This document shows, piece by piece, positions 57,908 through 64,000 of a DNA stretch of 64,000 nt; the first letter of the stretch is position 1, and each line of letters begins with the position of its first letter. The notes under the pieces were generated by a model. It was not told where the DNA came from. It made no database searches and was given only the letters and a program-made list of their open reading frames with translations. Made by a program: the position numbers and the translations under genes. Where the stretch lies: IMG/VR virus record IMGVR_UViG_3300020478_000007, positions 1 through 64,000 of that record; one strand, 5' to 3'. This stretch comes from a virus.

Positions 57908-58285
57908 ATGTCCCCAAGACAGAAATATGCACAACGAATCCACTTAGAGCGTGCGATGAAGTTCGCTCAAAGGTTGGAGGACGGTTGGGAGTACCATGAA
58001 GAACTCCGCCTCGAAGGAAGGCTCCCTTTAATAAAAGGGCGACGCTTTCAATTGCAGGGCGAGTCCGGTTGGTTTATCTTCCACTCCGTTTACTTCGATC
58101 CCCGTCATGGAGAGAACGGCGTAAGAATTATCGAATGCTATGGCCCTCTTACCAAAGCCGGTGATCCGAAGGCAGGTTGCCATCGCCATGACTTCCCAAT
58201 AGACGAAGGATTGGAATGGAACAAAAGAAAACTCGTATACACAGTCAAGCGTGTTGAAGCAAAGAAAGAAAGAGAGGTCAGGTAA
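57908..58285 (+). CDS. hypothetical 125-aa basic protein
   Basis: Basic and helical at the start (QKYAQRIHLERAMKFAQRLEDGW), then a beta-rich middle (FQLQGESGWFIFHSVYF). Overlaps the metallopeptidase gene by one base. Function unknown. Confidence 0.55.
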   Translation: MSPRQKYAQRIHLERAMKFAQRLEDGWEYHEELRLEGRLPLIKGRRFQLQGESGWFIFHSVYFDPRHGENGVRIIECYGPLTKAGDPKAGCHRHDFPIDEGLEWNKRKLVYTVKRVEAKKEREVR

Positions 58286-58947
58286 TGGCCCATACAAAAG
58301 ATTCACAAAAAGGCAGGGTCTATGCTGCCGAACTGGCAATAGAGGAACACAAAGGACGAACCTTTGACTCCATTGAAGAGGTGTACAAGTTTCTTCATGG
58401 CGTGATCGAAAGGGACACCTTCGCACGTTGGTTCCCTAGGGCCTACTCCCAACTGACTTCCCTCAGCGATTGGGAACGCACCCGTCCACCCAAGTGGCGA
58501 TTAAATGATCGCCGATATAAGGAGTGGGCGGCGTATGACCATAAAAAAGTCTTCGGTCGAGAAGAAGGTCTTTGGGTTTCGTGGAACCACAGAAACAACA
58601 ACGGTAGAGGGGGCGGCGCCTATTGGATGCCAGGAGACAAACGTATCCAGATGTCTGACTACCACGCCAATGAAATGATCTGTCTTCACGAACTGGCTCA
58701 CGCCGTCTGCCAATACGAGTTTGGTACTGGGGTGAAGCACCACTGGCAGTTCTGCATGGTCTACCTCAAGTTGGTAGGCAATGTCATGGGTGTCGAGGCT
58801 CGCAACATACTTCGTCAATCCTTCAAGGACCATAAGGTGAAGTACACCAAGCCTCGTGCCAAGAGAGAACTCTCTGAAGAGCAGAAGGAAGTTCTTAGGG
58901 CTCGCATCGCTGTAGCCAGAGCAGCGAAGGAGGCTAAGAATACATGA
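58285..58947 (+). CDS. putative zinc metallopeptidase (HELAH motif)
   Basis: 220 aa. MICLHELAHAVCQYEFGTG contains HELAH at 135-139, with H152/H153 as candidates for the third ligand. This resembles small phage zincins, some related to SprT/ArdC-type domains. Residues 90-125 (WVSWNHRNNNGRGGGAYWMPGDKRIQMSDY) are Gly-rich. Basic C-terminus. Ends 7 bases before the tmRNA-like RNA, so probably cotranscribed with it. Confidence 0.7.
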   Translation: MAHTKDSQKGRVYAAELAIEEHKGRTFDSIEEVYKFLHGVIERDTFARWFPRAYSQLTSLSDWERTRPPKWRLNDRRYKEWAAYDHKKVFGREEGLWVSWNHRNNNGRGGGAYWMPGDKRIQMSDYHANEMICLHELAHAVCQYEFGTGVKHHWQFCMVYLKLVGNVMGVEARNILRQSFKDHKVKYTKPRAKRELSEEQKEVLRARIAVARAAKEAKNT

Positions 58948-58953
58948 GGGGTA

Positions 58954-59035
58954 GGGGGTGGATAGGTTTCGACGTTGGTGAAAGCCGCATGCGGAGCACC
59001 AGCGGACGGGGGTTCAACTCCCCCCACCTCCACAA
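58954..59035 (+). ncRNA. compact tmRNA-like RNA lacking the tag-template domain
   Basis: Seven-bp acceptor stem pairs 58954-58960 (GGGGGTG) with 59025-59031 (CACCTCC), including G58956-T59029 at the 3:70 position. The T arm is 59008-59024 (5-bp GGGGG/CCCCC stem, TTCAACT loop). GGTTTCGAC, the tmRNA signature, is at 58965-58973. Helix 2 (GTTGGTG, 58974-58980, with CACCAGC, 58997-59003) closes directly on a short AAAGCCGCATGCGGAG loop, so the roughly 280 nt of tag reading frame and pseudoknots of normal tmRNA are missing. Discriminator A59032, then CAA, not CCA. A 7-T run follows (59036-59042). SmpB and alanyl-tRNA synthetase binding would be expected from the fold; function is inferred. Confidence 0.75.
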
Positions 59036-59051
59036 TTTTTTTAAAAGGTAC

Positions 59052-59080
59052 TTGTCAAGTGGCACAGGACGACCTATAGT
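59052..59080 (+). promoter_or_regulatory. promoter TTGTCA-N17-TATAGT
   Basis: -35 59052-59057, 17-base spacer, -10 59075-59080, on the plus strand just after the tmRNA-like gene. It would transcribe a 220-base leader before the gene at 59303. Confidence 0.65.
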
Positions 59081-59238
59081 ACAGATGTACGGCAGGGGAT
59101 TAGTTGCTAGTGAGGCTAACTGTCGATTAGATACCTCCGGGTTTCTATATAGATTTTCACTAGTCATGCAGGGGTGATGGCTTACACCCCCGAGGGGGAC
59201 GCCGAGGCCCCCACAAAGATAAGAAAGAAACAATTCAG

Positions 59239-59276
59239 GGGTCTCATAGTCTTCTTGGAGGTGGACTATGAGACCC
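59239..59276 (+). other. 13-bp perfect hairpin in leader of 59303 gene
   Basis: GGGTCTCATAGTC (59239-59251) pairs perfectly with GACTATGAGACCC (59264-59276). The loop TTCTTGGAGGTG carries a Shine-Dalgarno-like GGAGG and a GTG. The rest of 59081-59302 shows no gene. May control translation or termination of the downstream operon. Confidence 0.55.
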
Positions 59277-59302
59277 TCTCACAATAGAGAGGTAAAACTA
59301 AA

Positions 59303-59617
59303 ATGGCAGAAATATTTGCAGACAATGGTCTGATTATTTACATGCCCAGTAACGAGATCCCAACTAACCCTTACTGGAAAGCATTCATGCAGGTCGCAGT
59401 CTTAACCGAGACGATGGACATTGTTGAAGGTGAAGAAGACTTTGTTGTGTTCCGTGATGAGGATGACGACATTTTGGCAATCCAAATGCCAGAACCAGTA
59501 GACGAATACCAAGTCCCTTCAGAACGAATCATCAACATGTTGAGGGCTGTTATCGATGAAGAAGAACTCACGGACCTTTTAGAACACGTCCGTGAGGTTA
59601 AGGCTTCACTCGTATGA
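59303..59617 (+). CDS. hypothetical 104-aa protein
   Basis: Ribosome site GAGAGG. Acidic, mixed helix and strand (VVFRDEDDDILAIQMPEPVDEY, ELTDLLEHVREVKASLV). Overlaps the RecB-like nuclease gene by 4 bases, so likely works with it. No family recognised. Confidence 0.55.
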   Translation: MAEIFADNGLIIYMPSNEIPTNPYWKAFMQVAVLTETMDIVEGEEDFVVFRDEDDDILAIQMPEPVDEYQVPSERIINMLRAVIDEEELTDLLEHVREVKASLV

Positions 59618-60396
59618 CAACCCCCAAGATCCCGACTGTTCATGAGAATGACTCTCGTCTCTATCTTTGGGAAGATGAAAAACACCCAGGGGTGACAAGT
59701 GTCGTTGGCATGCTCCCTAAACCCGGCCTCCAGTTTTGGGCGGCGAAGAAAGCCGCTGAAGCGGCAATCGAAAAAGGGACAGTCACAGAGAGGGATAAAA
59801 ACTTTTTACAAACCGCTCACATGCGAGACAGGGACAACGCTGCTGACATAGGCAGCAATATCCATGATCTCGTTGACAGAAAAATCAACGGAGAAGAACT
59901 CACTCTGGATAACGACGAAGCAAGTTTCATGGATGGCTTCGATCAATTCGTGGAAAGGTTCAGTCCGCATTGGTTACATACTGAAGAGACTGTTTTCGGT
60001 CGTTATGAAGAGTTCACATACGCAGGGTCTTTCGATGCGATTGCGACAATCGATAACTCCAATTGGCTTATCGATTTCAAAACAACTCGTTCAGGCGTTC
60101 ACCCAGAGGTTGCATTACAACTCTCTGCTTACATGAATGCCTCACGAATCATTCACCCTGATGGTTCTTCTGGACCAATCCCAGAGATTGATCACTGCGG
60201 AGTCTTGTGGCTACGACCTGATCAATGGTCATTCCAAGAATTGAAACCAACCCAAATAATGGGAGGTATGGGGGATGACTTTTGGCACCAATTCGGTGCA
60301 CTGCTTAAAACATGGCATTGGGAAAACGGAGGAGGTAGAAAGAAGGCTCTAGGAATGATTCACGCATCCGGTGCGACATTCAACGAGCCGTTCTAA
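59614..60396 (+). CDS. RecB/Cas4-like PD-(D/E)xK exonuclease
   Basis: 260 aa. Conserved segments: SVVGMLPKPGLQFWAAKKAAEAA, ADIGSNIHDLVDRKI, and the nuclease core YAGSFDAIATID..WLIDFKTTRSGVHPEVALQLSAYMNA, giving the D-(x)n-DxK pattern and the following Q motif. Resembles lambda-exonuclease-like/Cas4-like phage nucleases in recombination. Precedes the LexA-like and SSB genes. Confidence 0.82.
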   Translation: MTTPKIPTVHENDSRLYLWEDEKHPGVTSVVGMLPKPGLQFWAAKKAAEAAIEKGTVTERDKNFLQTAHMRDRDNAADIGSNIHDLVDRKINGEELTLDNDEASFMDGFDQFVERFSPHWLHTEETVFGRYEEFTYAGSFDAIATIDNSNWLIDFKTTRSGVHPEVALQLSAYMNASRIIHPDGSSGPIPEIDHCGVLWLRPDQWSFQELKPTQIMGGMGDDFWHQFGALLKTWHWENGGGRKKALGMIHASGATFNEPF

Positions 60397-60405
60397 ACTG
60401 TACTT

Positions 60406-60720
60406 ATGGCCACTTTTACTTATACATTCGCTGGGACAGAGGGTGAAATCACCCCGTCGTGGGCGACGATTGACGACCGTAAGGTCGATATCGACAAAAA
60501 ACAGCAAAGACTCATTAGCACAGCAGCCTTTATCGGTGTCTATTGGCAACAGCACCGTTATGGACCAACACTGCGTGAGATACAAAAGGAAATGAAGACT
60601 GCGTCCTTGACAACAATCAGGGAAGACATAGCAATTCTCGCTGATGATGGGTTTGTTACCTACATCCCGAAACAGGCTCGCACCCTCGTTCCAACTGATA
60701 AACTACTAGAACAGATATAA
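60406..60720 (+). CDS. LexA-like winged-helix DNA-binding protein without protease domain
   Basis: 104 aa. Residues about 28-98 (QQRLISTAAFIGVYWQQHRYGPTLREIQKEMKTASLTTIREDIAILADDGFVTYIPKQARTLVPT) follow the LexA N-terminal domain pattern, including the recognition helix zone TxxSxxTIREDI. No S24 Ser-Lys protease domain follows, as the protein ends at residue 104. ATG follows a GTACTT without a clear ribosome site. The window carries several LexA boxes, so it could occupy SOS sites without being cleaved after DNA damage. Confidence 0.65.
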   Translation: MATFTYTFAGTEGEITPSWATIDDRKVDIDKKQQRLISTAAFIGVYWQQHRYGPTLREIQKEMKTASLTTIREDIAILADDGFVTYIPKQARTLVPTDKLLEQI

Positions 60721-60745
60721 CACCTAGCCAGGAAGGAAAGAAATA

Positions 60746-61171
60746 ATGGCTGTTGATAATAATGTTGCACTTGCAGGCAATCTGGTCGCTGATCCAGAAC
60801 TGCGTTACACCAACAATGGGGCGGCAATCGCTAATTTGCGTATGGCAGTTAACCGGCGTTGGAATAAAGACGGTGAATGGGAAGAGGAAACCTCCTTTTT
60901 CGATGTCACCGCTTGGGCACAGTTAGCCGAAAACTGTGCTGAGACTCTCTCTAAAGGTATGAGAGTTAATGTGATAGGCCGCTTAGAAGAGCAAACATGG
61001 GAAGATAAAGACACCAAAGAGCCACGCCGCAAGGTCGTGATCATTGCTGACGAAGTTTCCCCATCTTTACGCTGGGCTACTGCGGCTATCTCTAAGCAAG
61101 GTAAGGGTGGTGGAGCCCCGTCCTCTTCAGGTGGAGGGAGCAAACCACAAACCGCAGAAGAGCCGTTCTAA
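60746..61171 (+). CDS. ssb: single-stranded DNA-binding protein
   Basis: 141 aa, ribosome site GGAAGGAAA. N-terminal OB fold (VALAGNLVADPELRYTNNGAAIANLRMAVNRRW, FFDVTAWAQLAENCAETLSKGMRVNVIGRLEEQTWEDKDTKEPRRKVVIIADEVSPSLRWAT), a Gly/Ser linker, and an acidic tip ending EEPF, like the bacterial SSB tail that docks repair proteins. Protects ssDNA in replication and recombination. Confidence 0.95.
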   Translation: MAVDNNVALAGNLVADPELRYTNNGAAIANLRMAVNRRWNKDGEWEEETSFFDVTAWAQLAENCAETLSKGMRVNVIGRLEEQTWEDKDTKEPRRKVVIIADEVSPSLRWATAAISKQGKGGGAPSSSGGGSKPQTAEEPF

Positions 61172-61719
61172 TGCAAGGGGCATATGAGACCCCATCTGGC
61201 AGAGTCGTGAGCATGTACCAGCCTTCATTCGAATATGGAGGGTCAACAGGGAGTGCATGGGGGTCAGATACTTCAAAAGCAAACGCTACTTGGCGAGACA
61301 GTGTCGCTAACACTGTTCAAGCCCGAGTAATGAACTGCATCCATTCAGCGGGGTATGACGGTAGAACATGCAAAGAGATTGAAAATCTTTTAGGCATGAC
61401 ACACCAAAGCGTTTCAGCATCAATCCGCAACATGGAACTTGACGGATATGACGAGACAAAGCCTTTTTCTGCTTGGAACTGTGGCAAAGTCGTTAAGTTG
61501 AAAATCACTCGTGGTGGGCAACATGCCTATGTGACCAGAGAATGTTCCCGAACAATGATGAGTAAGGATTTGGAAGCCCCTAATCCTCGTCGTCTATCGT
61601 ATAAAAGCAAATATGACAGTTTAAGAAAAGACATTTCTTCTTTAATGGATGAGATGAGCAACGATTACTCATGGACATGGTACGAAAAACTCAACAAGAT
61701 CTACCAAGAAAATCAATAA
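61171..61719 (+). CDS. winged-helix DNA-binding protein
   Basis: 182 aa, overlaps the SSB stop by one base. Central DGRTCKEIENLLGMTHQSVSASIRNMELDG..VVKLKITRGGQHAYVT is a MarR-type winged helix. N-terminal about 45 residues polar; the C-terminal about 60 helical. Probably a regulator or initiator accessory. Confidence 0.65.
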   Translation: MQGAYETPSGRVVSMYQPSFEYGGSTGSAWGSDTSKANATWRDSVANTVQARVMNCIHSAGYDGRTCKEIENLLGMTHQSVSASIRNMELDGYDETKPFSAWNCGKVVKLKITRGGQHAYVTRECSRTMMSKDLEAPNPRRLSYKSKYDSLRKDISSLMDEMSNDYSWTWYEKLNKIYQENQ

Positions 61720-61835
61720 CCCCTCCTGCCACGGAATATTGCACGTGGTGTGAAGGGATAATGATCGGCGCTGATATAGGCATGTCCCATTGCTCTGATT
61801 GTTACAAAGAGTTAGGTGGTTGGGGGAACGGATGA
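61671..61835 (+). CDS. 54-aa zinc-ribbon protein
   Basis: ATG 61671 overlaps the previous gene by 49 bases in another frame; TGA 61833. Two Cys pairs, CTWCEG and CSDCYK (residues about 28-46), bracket a 14-residue loop typical of a zinc ribbon. ATG 61677 is an alternative start. Overlaps the next gene (ATGA). Confidence 0.5.
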   Translation: MDMVRKTQQDLPRKSITPPATEYCTWCEGIMIGADIGMSHCSDCYKELGGWGNG

Positions 61836-62053
61836 GTTACACCCAGCGGACAAGCAAAGTCGGCAGAAAATATGTTGTCTGGGAAGAAAGTGACTTTGTT
61901 AAGCACGGCTTCATAGCGACTTACGTGTTAGGCAAATGCAGGTGTGATGTGTGCACTGAGCGGTGGGATAAATGGGTTGAAGACGCCCCTATGCCCAGAG
62001 GCCCAGTTCCAGAAGACTGGGACATTATGGATTACACGCCTTACGGCTTATAA
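61832..62053 (+). CDS. small Cys-containing actinophage protein
   Basis: 73 aa from ATG 61832 (ATGA overlap). FIATYVLGKCRCDVCTERWDKW has the G-C-R-C-x-x-C knuckle seen at 38695-38952. Likely zinc-binding; family not named. Confidence 0.55.
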   Translation: MSYTQRTSKVGRKYVVWEESDFVKHGFIATYVLGKCRCDVCTERWDKWVEDAPMPRGPVPEDWDIMDYTPYGL

Positions 62054-62239
62054 ACGGATATCTATATGTTTGATTGCTTTCCTGGTAGGGAGAGCATCGT
62101 TAGATAAGCGGACAGTCCCGAAGTTCTTTTTGACGACACCCCCGCAACCTTCACAAGGTTCGTCGTAAATTTCATCAAACCCATGCTTGACGTCTAATTC
62201 AAGACCGCAGTCAACACAGTTATACAAATAAGTAGGCAT
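62048..62239 (-). CDS. FmdB-like zinc-ribbon protein
   Basis: 63 aa. MPTYLYNCVDCGLELDVKHGFDEIYDEPCEGCGGVVKKNFG is the FmdB-type zinc ribbon (CxxC...CxxC). Such proteins are small regulators or structural zinc modules, frequent in phages. Its start overlaps the stop of the SDR gene by one base. Confidence 0.75.
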   Translation of the reverse strand: MPTYLYNCVDCGLELDVKHGFDEIYDEPCEGCGGVVKKNFGTVRLSNDALPTRKAIKHIDIRL

Positions 62240-63042
62240 TACTCACCTTGCATCATTTCTGCAATCTCACCCCAGTAAGAAGCAGGGGTGCCTGAGTAAC
62301 GCATATCTAAATTCATTTCAGGGAAGTTGATCTTTGGGTGATCTAAAACTACAGAAAAGTGTCGCACTAACGCTCCAGCCGCATCGGTTGTATCGATAGT
62401 ACCCCCAGGCGCTCCTTGTTCTGACCAGCGCCCAAAGGCTTCTCCCATTAATGGCCCTAAACGATTAGCGACTTCGGTGGGGGCAGTCCATCCCATGACT
62501 ACTCGGATGAAGCGGTAATCAGGTTCTTCTACTCTCCAAGTTCGTATGCATTGATCAAGAGCCGCTTTTGAGGCTGTGTATGGAGCCAAGAGAGCCAGTC
62601 GATCGTCAACAGTCCGGGATGATAAGTAAGCAATCGCTCCATCAGGGTTCATGTAGGGCAGAACAGCCGCTGTCGCTAAATTAGCGCCAACCACATTCGT
62701 CCCATACAACTCTTGCCAATTGCTCATTGTGTCTAGATCAATATCGCGGAGTCTTAGTAAACGAGCAAAGCCCGCGCAATAAACAACAAGGTCGAAGCCC
62801 CCAAGATGCTCGTTGGCCTCCATAGCCATGTCCATCATGTCTTCGGCGACTGTCACATCTGCTTCGATTGGTTTAGCGGACATAGAGATTAAAGGACCGT
62901 TGTTGACAGTGAACTCTTCAAGAAGTTTGCGGTAACGACGAGCGACAACAACAACTTGGGCACGGTCAAGAGATGCTTCTTTAGCGATAGCAGCGCCAAT
63001 CCCTGAGGATGCGCCAATCACTAAAACTCTTTTACCCTCCAT
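62239..63042 (-). CDS. SDR-family NAD(P)-dependent oxidoreductase
   Basis: 267 aa. GASSGIG (10-16), DV near 62-63, CAG at the NAG position, N115, S141/S142, Y155 and K159 (YTASK) form the SDR cofactor site and catalytic tetrad. Classical SDR length. Substrate unknown; ferredoxin and nuclease genes precede it in the same minus-strand operon, and RxRxY (ARRYRKL) after the second strand favours NADP. Not usual in phages. Confidence 0.85.
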   Translation of the reverse strand: MEGKRVLVIGASSGIGAAIAKEASLDRAQVVVVARRYRKLLEEFTVNNGPLISMSAKPIEADVTVAEDMMDMAMEANEHLGGFDLVVYCAGFARLLRLRDIDLDTMSNWQELYGTNVVGANLATAAVLPYMNPDGAIAYLSSRTVDDRLALLAPYTASKAALDQCIRTWRVEEPDYRFIRVVMGWTAPTEVANRLGPLMGEAFGRWSEQGAPGGTIDTTDAAGALVRHFSVVLDHPKINFPEMNLDMRYSGTPASYWGEIAEMMQGE

Positions 63043-63055
63043 CTATAAAAGGGTA

Positions 63056-63427
63056 TCAGCGTTTCCCGCCGTCGTAGGGTACTGCGTGTCCTGTTTCGAT
63101 AAGAACGTCGTTTAAGCACACACCTTCTTGGTTAAGGACTTTCCCCAAAACTCGCCCAAACTTTCCTCGTCCATCCAGAGAGGTTTGGATTATCGGGTTC
63201 ATGCCTGCGTGTTCCAGTAGCCAGCGTCCAACAAAGTCTTTAGCGGCTAGGCCACGTTCCTTTTCTTCAAGGTCCCTAGTGCGTGACTCTGGGGTGTTAA
63301 TACCGACGAGGCGGATCCGCACGTGGTATTTGATATCAAACCCAAGATCTAGGTCAACGTCGATTGTGTCGCCATCGACAACTCTTGTCACCGTTGAACG
63401 GTAGTGGAACAGGTTGTCAGCGCTCAT
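63056..63427 (-). CDS. staphylococcal nuclease-like (SNase) protein
   Basis: 123 aa. TRVVDGDTIDVDLDLGFDIKYHVRIRLVGINTPESRTR and RGKFGRVLGKV match thermonuclease (SNase) with catalytic D, E and two R. No signal peptide, so it should act inside the cell, for example on host DNA or RNA. Confidence 0.85.
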   Translation of the reverse strand: MSADNLFHYRSTVTRVVDGDTIDVDLDLGFDIKYHVRIRLVGINTPESRTRDLEEKERGLAAKDFVGRWLLEHAGMNPIIQTSLDGRGKFGRVLGKVLNQEGVCLNDVLIETGHAVPYDGGKR

Positions 63428-63442
63428 AAATTTATGTTAGCC

Positions 63443-63736
63443 CTAATCGCTGACCTCTAGGAAGATGCACTCCCCTGGGCATTCCTCTGCTGCTTCTATA
63501 GCGGCTTGCACATCACTAGCGGGAACATTTGCCATGCCAGTTGACATCTGGAGGATTGGGTCTTCGTAGACGTTTTTCCCGTCGTTGTACACCGTTGGCC
63601 AGTCTGGTTCTTTGACGTAAGCCAAGCCATCTTGAGCCATCCCAAACACCGATGGGCATATCTCTTCACAGAGACCATCCCCGGTGCAGAGATCCTGGTC
63701 AATCCATACTTTTAATTTCACATCCTCATGTTTCAT
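63443..63736 (-). CDS. ferredoxin with C-x2-D-x2-C-x3-CP cluster motif
   Basis: 97 aa. C17-x2-D20-x2-C23-x3-C27-P with a later CPGEC resembles the single-cluster ferredoxin of Pyrococcus furiosus type, where Asp replaces one Cys ligand. VWIDQDLCTGDGLCEEICPSVF is also like actinobacterial P450 redox partners. It would carry electrons; the many 2OG oxygenases do not normally need a ferredoxin, so another host enzyme may use it. Confidence 0.85.
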   Translation of the reverse strand: MKHEDVKLKVWIDQDLCTGDGLCEEICPSVFGMAQDGLAYVKEPDWPTVYNDGKNVYEDPILQMSTGMANVPASDVQAAIEAAEECPGECIFLEVSD

Positions 63737-63999
63737 GCTGAGTTCTCCGAGTTGTTGTCTTCTTCTTCTTCTTCTGGCGGATAAGGCACGTCAGCATCTC
63801 GAATGGTTAGTCGATACCATCCGCTATTAGCGTTGTTATACACCGAAGCCCGTACTACATAGTCTCCCGCAGAAAGTTCTCTTGTTATGCGAGAGTCCCA
63901 TGAATCTGCGACATTTTCGATAACAGGATCACCATTAGAAAGCGTTACGTTCGGTGTCTCGTCAGGATCAGTCGCGGTGCTAGGTGGATTACTGCACGC
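63733..63999 (-). CDS. partial protein with PPC-like domain (5' end outside window)
   Basis: The last 88 residues of a minus-strand gene continuing past the right edge; its TGA overlaps the ferredoxin ATG. SNGDPVIENVADSWDSRITRELSAGDYVVRASVYNNANSGWYRLTIRD is like a pre-peptidase C-terminal (PPC) beta domain, then a Pro/Glu-rich acidic tail. Perhaps a surface or secreted protein. Type uncertain. Confidence 0.55.
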   Translation of the reverse strand, partial: ACSNPPSTATDPDETPNVTLSNGDPVIENVADSWDSRITRELSAGDYVVRASVYNNANSGWYRLTIRDADVPYPPEEEEEDNNSENSA

Positions 64000-64000
64000 A

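Noticed and set aside
58954-59035. Ordinary tRNA gene or phage attachment site in ssrA
   Set aside because: No anticodon arm or normal D arm; tmRNA signature present instead. An attP would carry only the 3' part of ssrA and no integrase gene is visible, so the compact tmRNA-like reading is preferred.

Overview
The window is part of a tailed-phage (siphovirus-type) genome, with an overall composition close to 50% GC. The host is inferred to be an actinobacterium. The evidence is four near-perfect actinobacterial LexA boxes (TCGAAC-N4-GTTCGA), several promoters that put ATG 6-7 bases after a -10 box as in leaderless mRNAs, and an amidohydrolase of a family I know mainly from Actinobacteria. Many 2-oxoglutarate (2OG) oxygenases and a DUF6065-like gene recall marine and freshwater phages, so an aquatic source is likely. 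No portal, capsid, DNA polymerase, primase or integrase is visible, so the window is probably not the whole genome. I saw no ordinary tRNA and no CRISPR array.

Layout. 1-1.1 kb: end of a tail-fibre-like protein, then a PASTA-like protein ending in twelve (F/H)FPP units. 1.1-7.9 kb: a tightly overlapped operon of seven 2OG-oxygenase-like proteins plus one DUF6065-like protein. 7.9-10.1 kb: a minus-strand operon of unknown genes. 10.2-21.7 kb: tail genes (tube, frameshifted assembly chaperone, 1440-aa tape measure, distal tail protein, 1394-aa hub/fibre with an S74 chaperone). 21.7-31.3 kb: DNA metabolism (HIRAN, wHTH initiator, helicase-loader-like, RusA-like, HARP/SNF2 helicase, tandem ParB) and one secreted protein. 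31.3-36.6 kb: ParB-methyltransferase fusion, degenerate HAD, CmoA-like enzyme, terminase. 36.6-38.8 kb: three more 2OG oxygenases. 39-41.7 kb: a Cys-rich micro-ORF, peptidoglycan-binding proteins and holins. 41.7-52 kb: small accessory genes (GP88-like, ArdC-like, DUF3846, LysM, HNH) separated by six noncoding islands of RATTCACAC and CCGGAG repeats, with LexA boxes. 53-57.8 kb: an amidohydrolase with an internal strand-composition flip, two endolysins, small membrane proteins and a TauD-like oxygenase. 57.9-62 kb: a metallopeptidase, a tmRNA-like RNA without a tag domain, a RecB-type nuclease, a LexA-DNA-binding-domain protein, SSB and zinc-ribbon proteins. 62-64 kb, minus strand: FmdB-like, SDR, nuclease and ferredoxin genes, then a partial gene.

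How it fits together (inference). Replication probably recruits the host helicase through the initiator and loader. Recombination would use the exonuclease, SSB and RusA-like protein. Lysis has two holin candidates, an M15 peptidase and an amidase. The most unusual parts are: a compact tmRNA-like RNA that keeps the G3-U70 alanine signal and the SmpB-type fold but has no tag template (58954-59035); prolyl-hydroxylase-like enzymes next to an (F/H)FPP protein that could be their substrate; a LexA-like DNA-binding protein without the self-cleaving domain together with LexA boxes; and the CCGGA/RATTCACAC repeat landscape.
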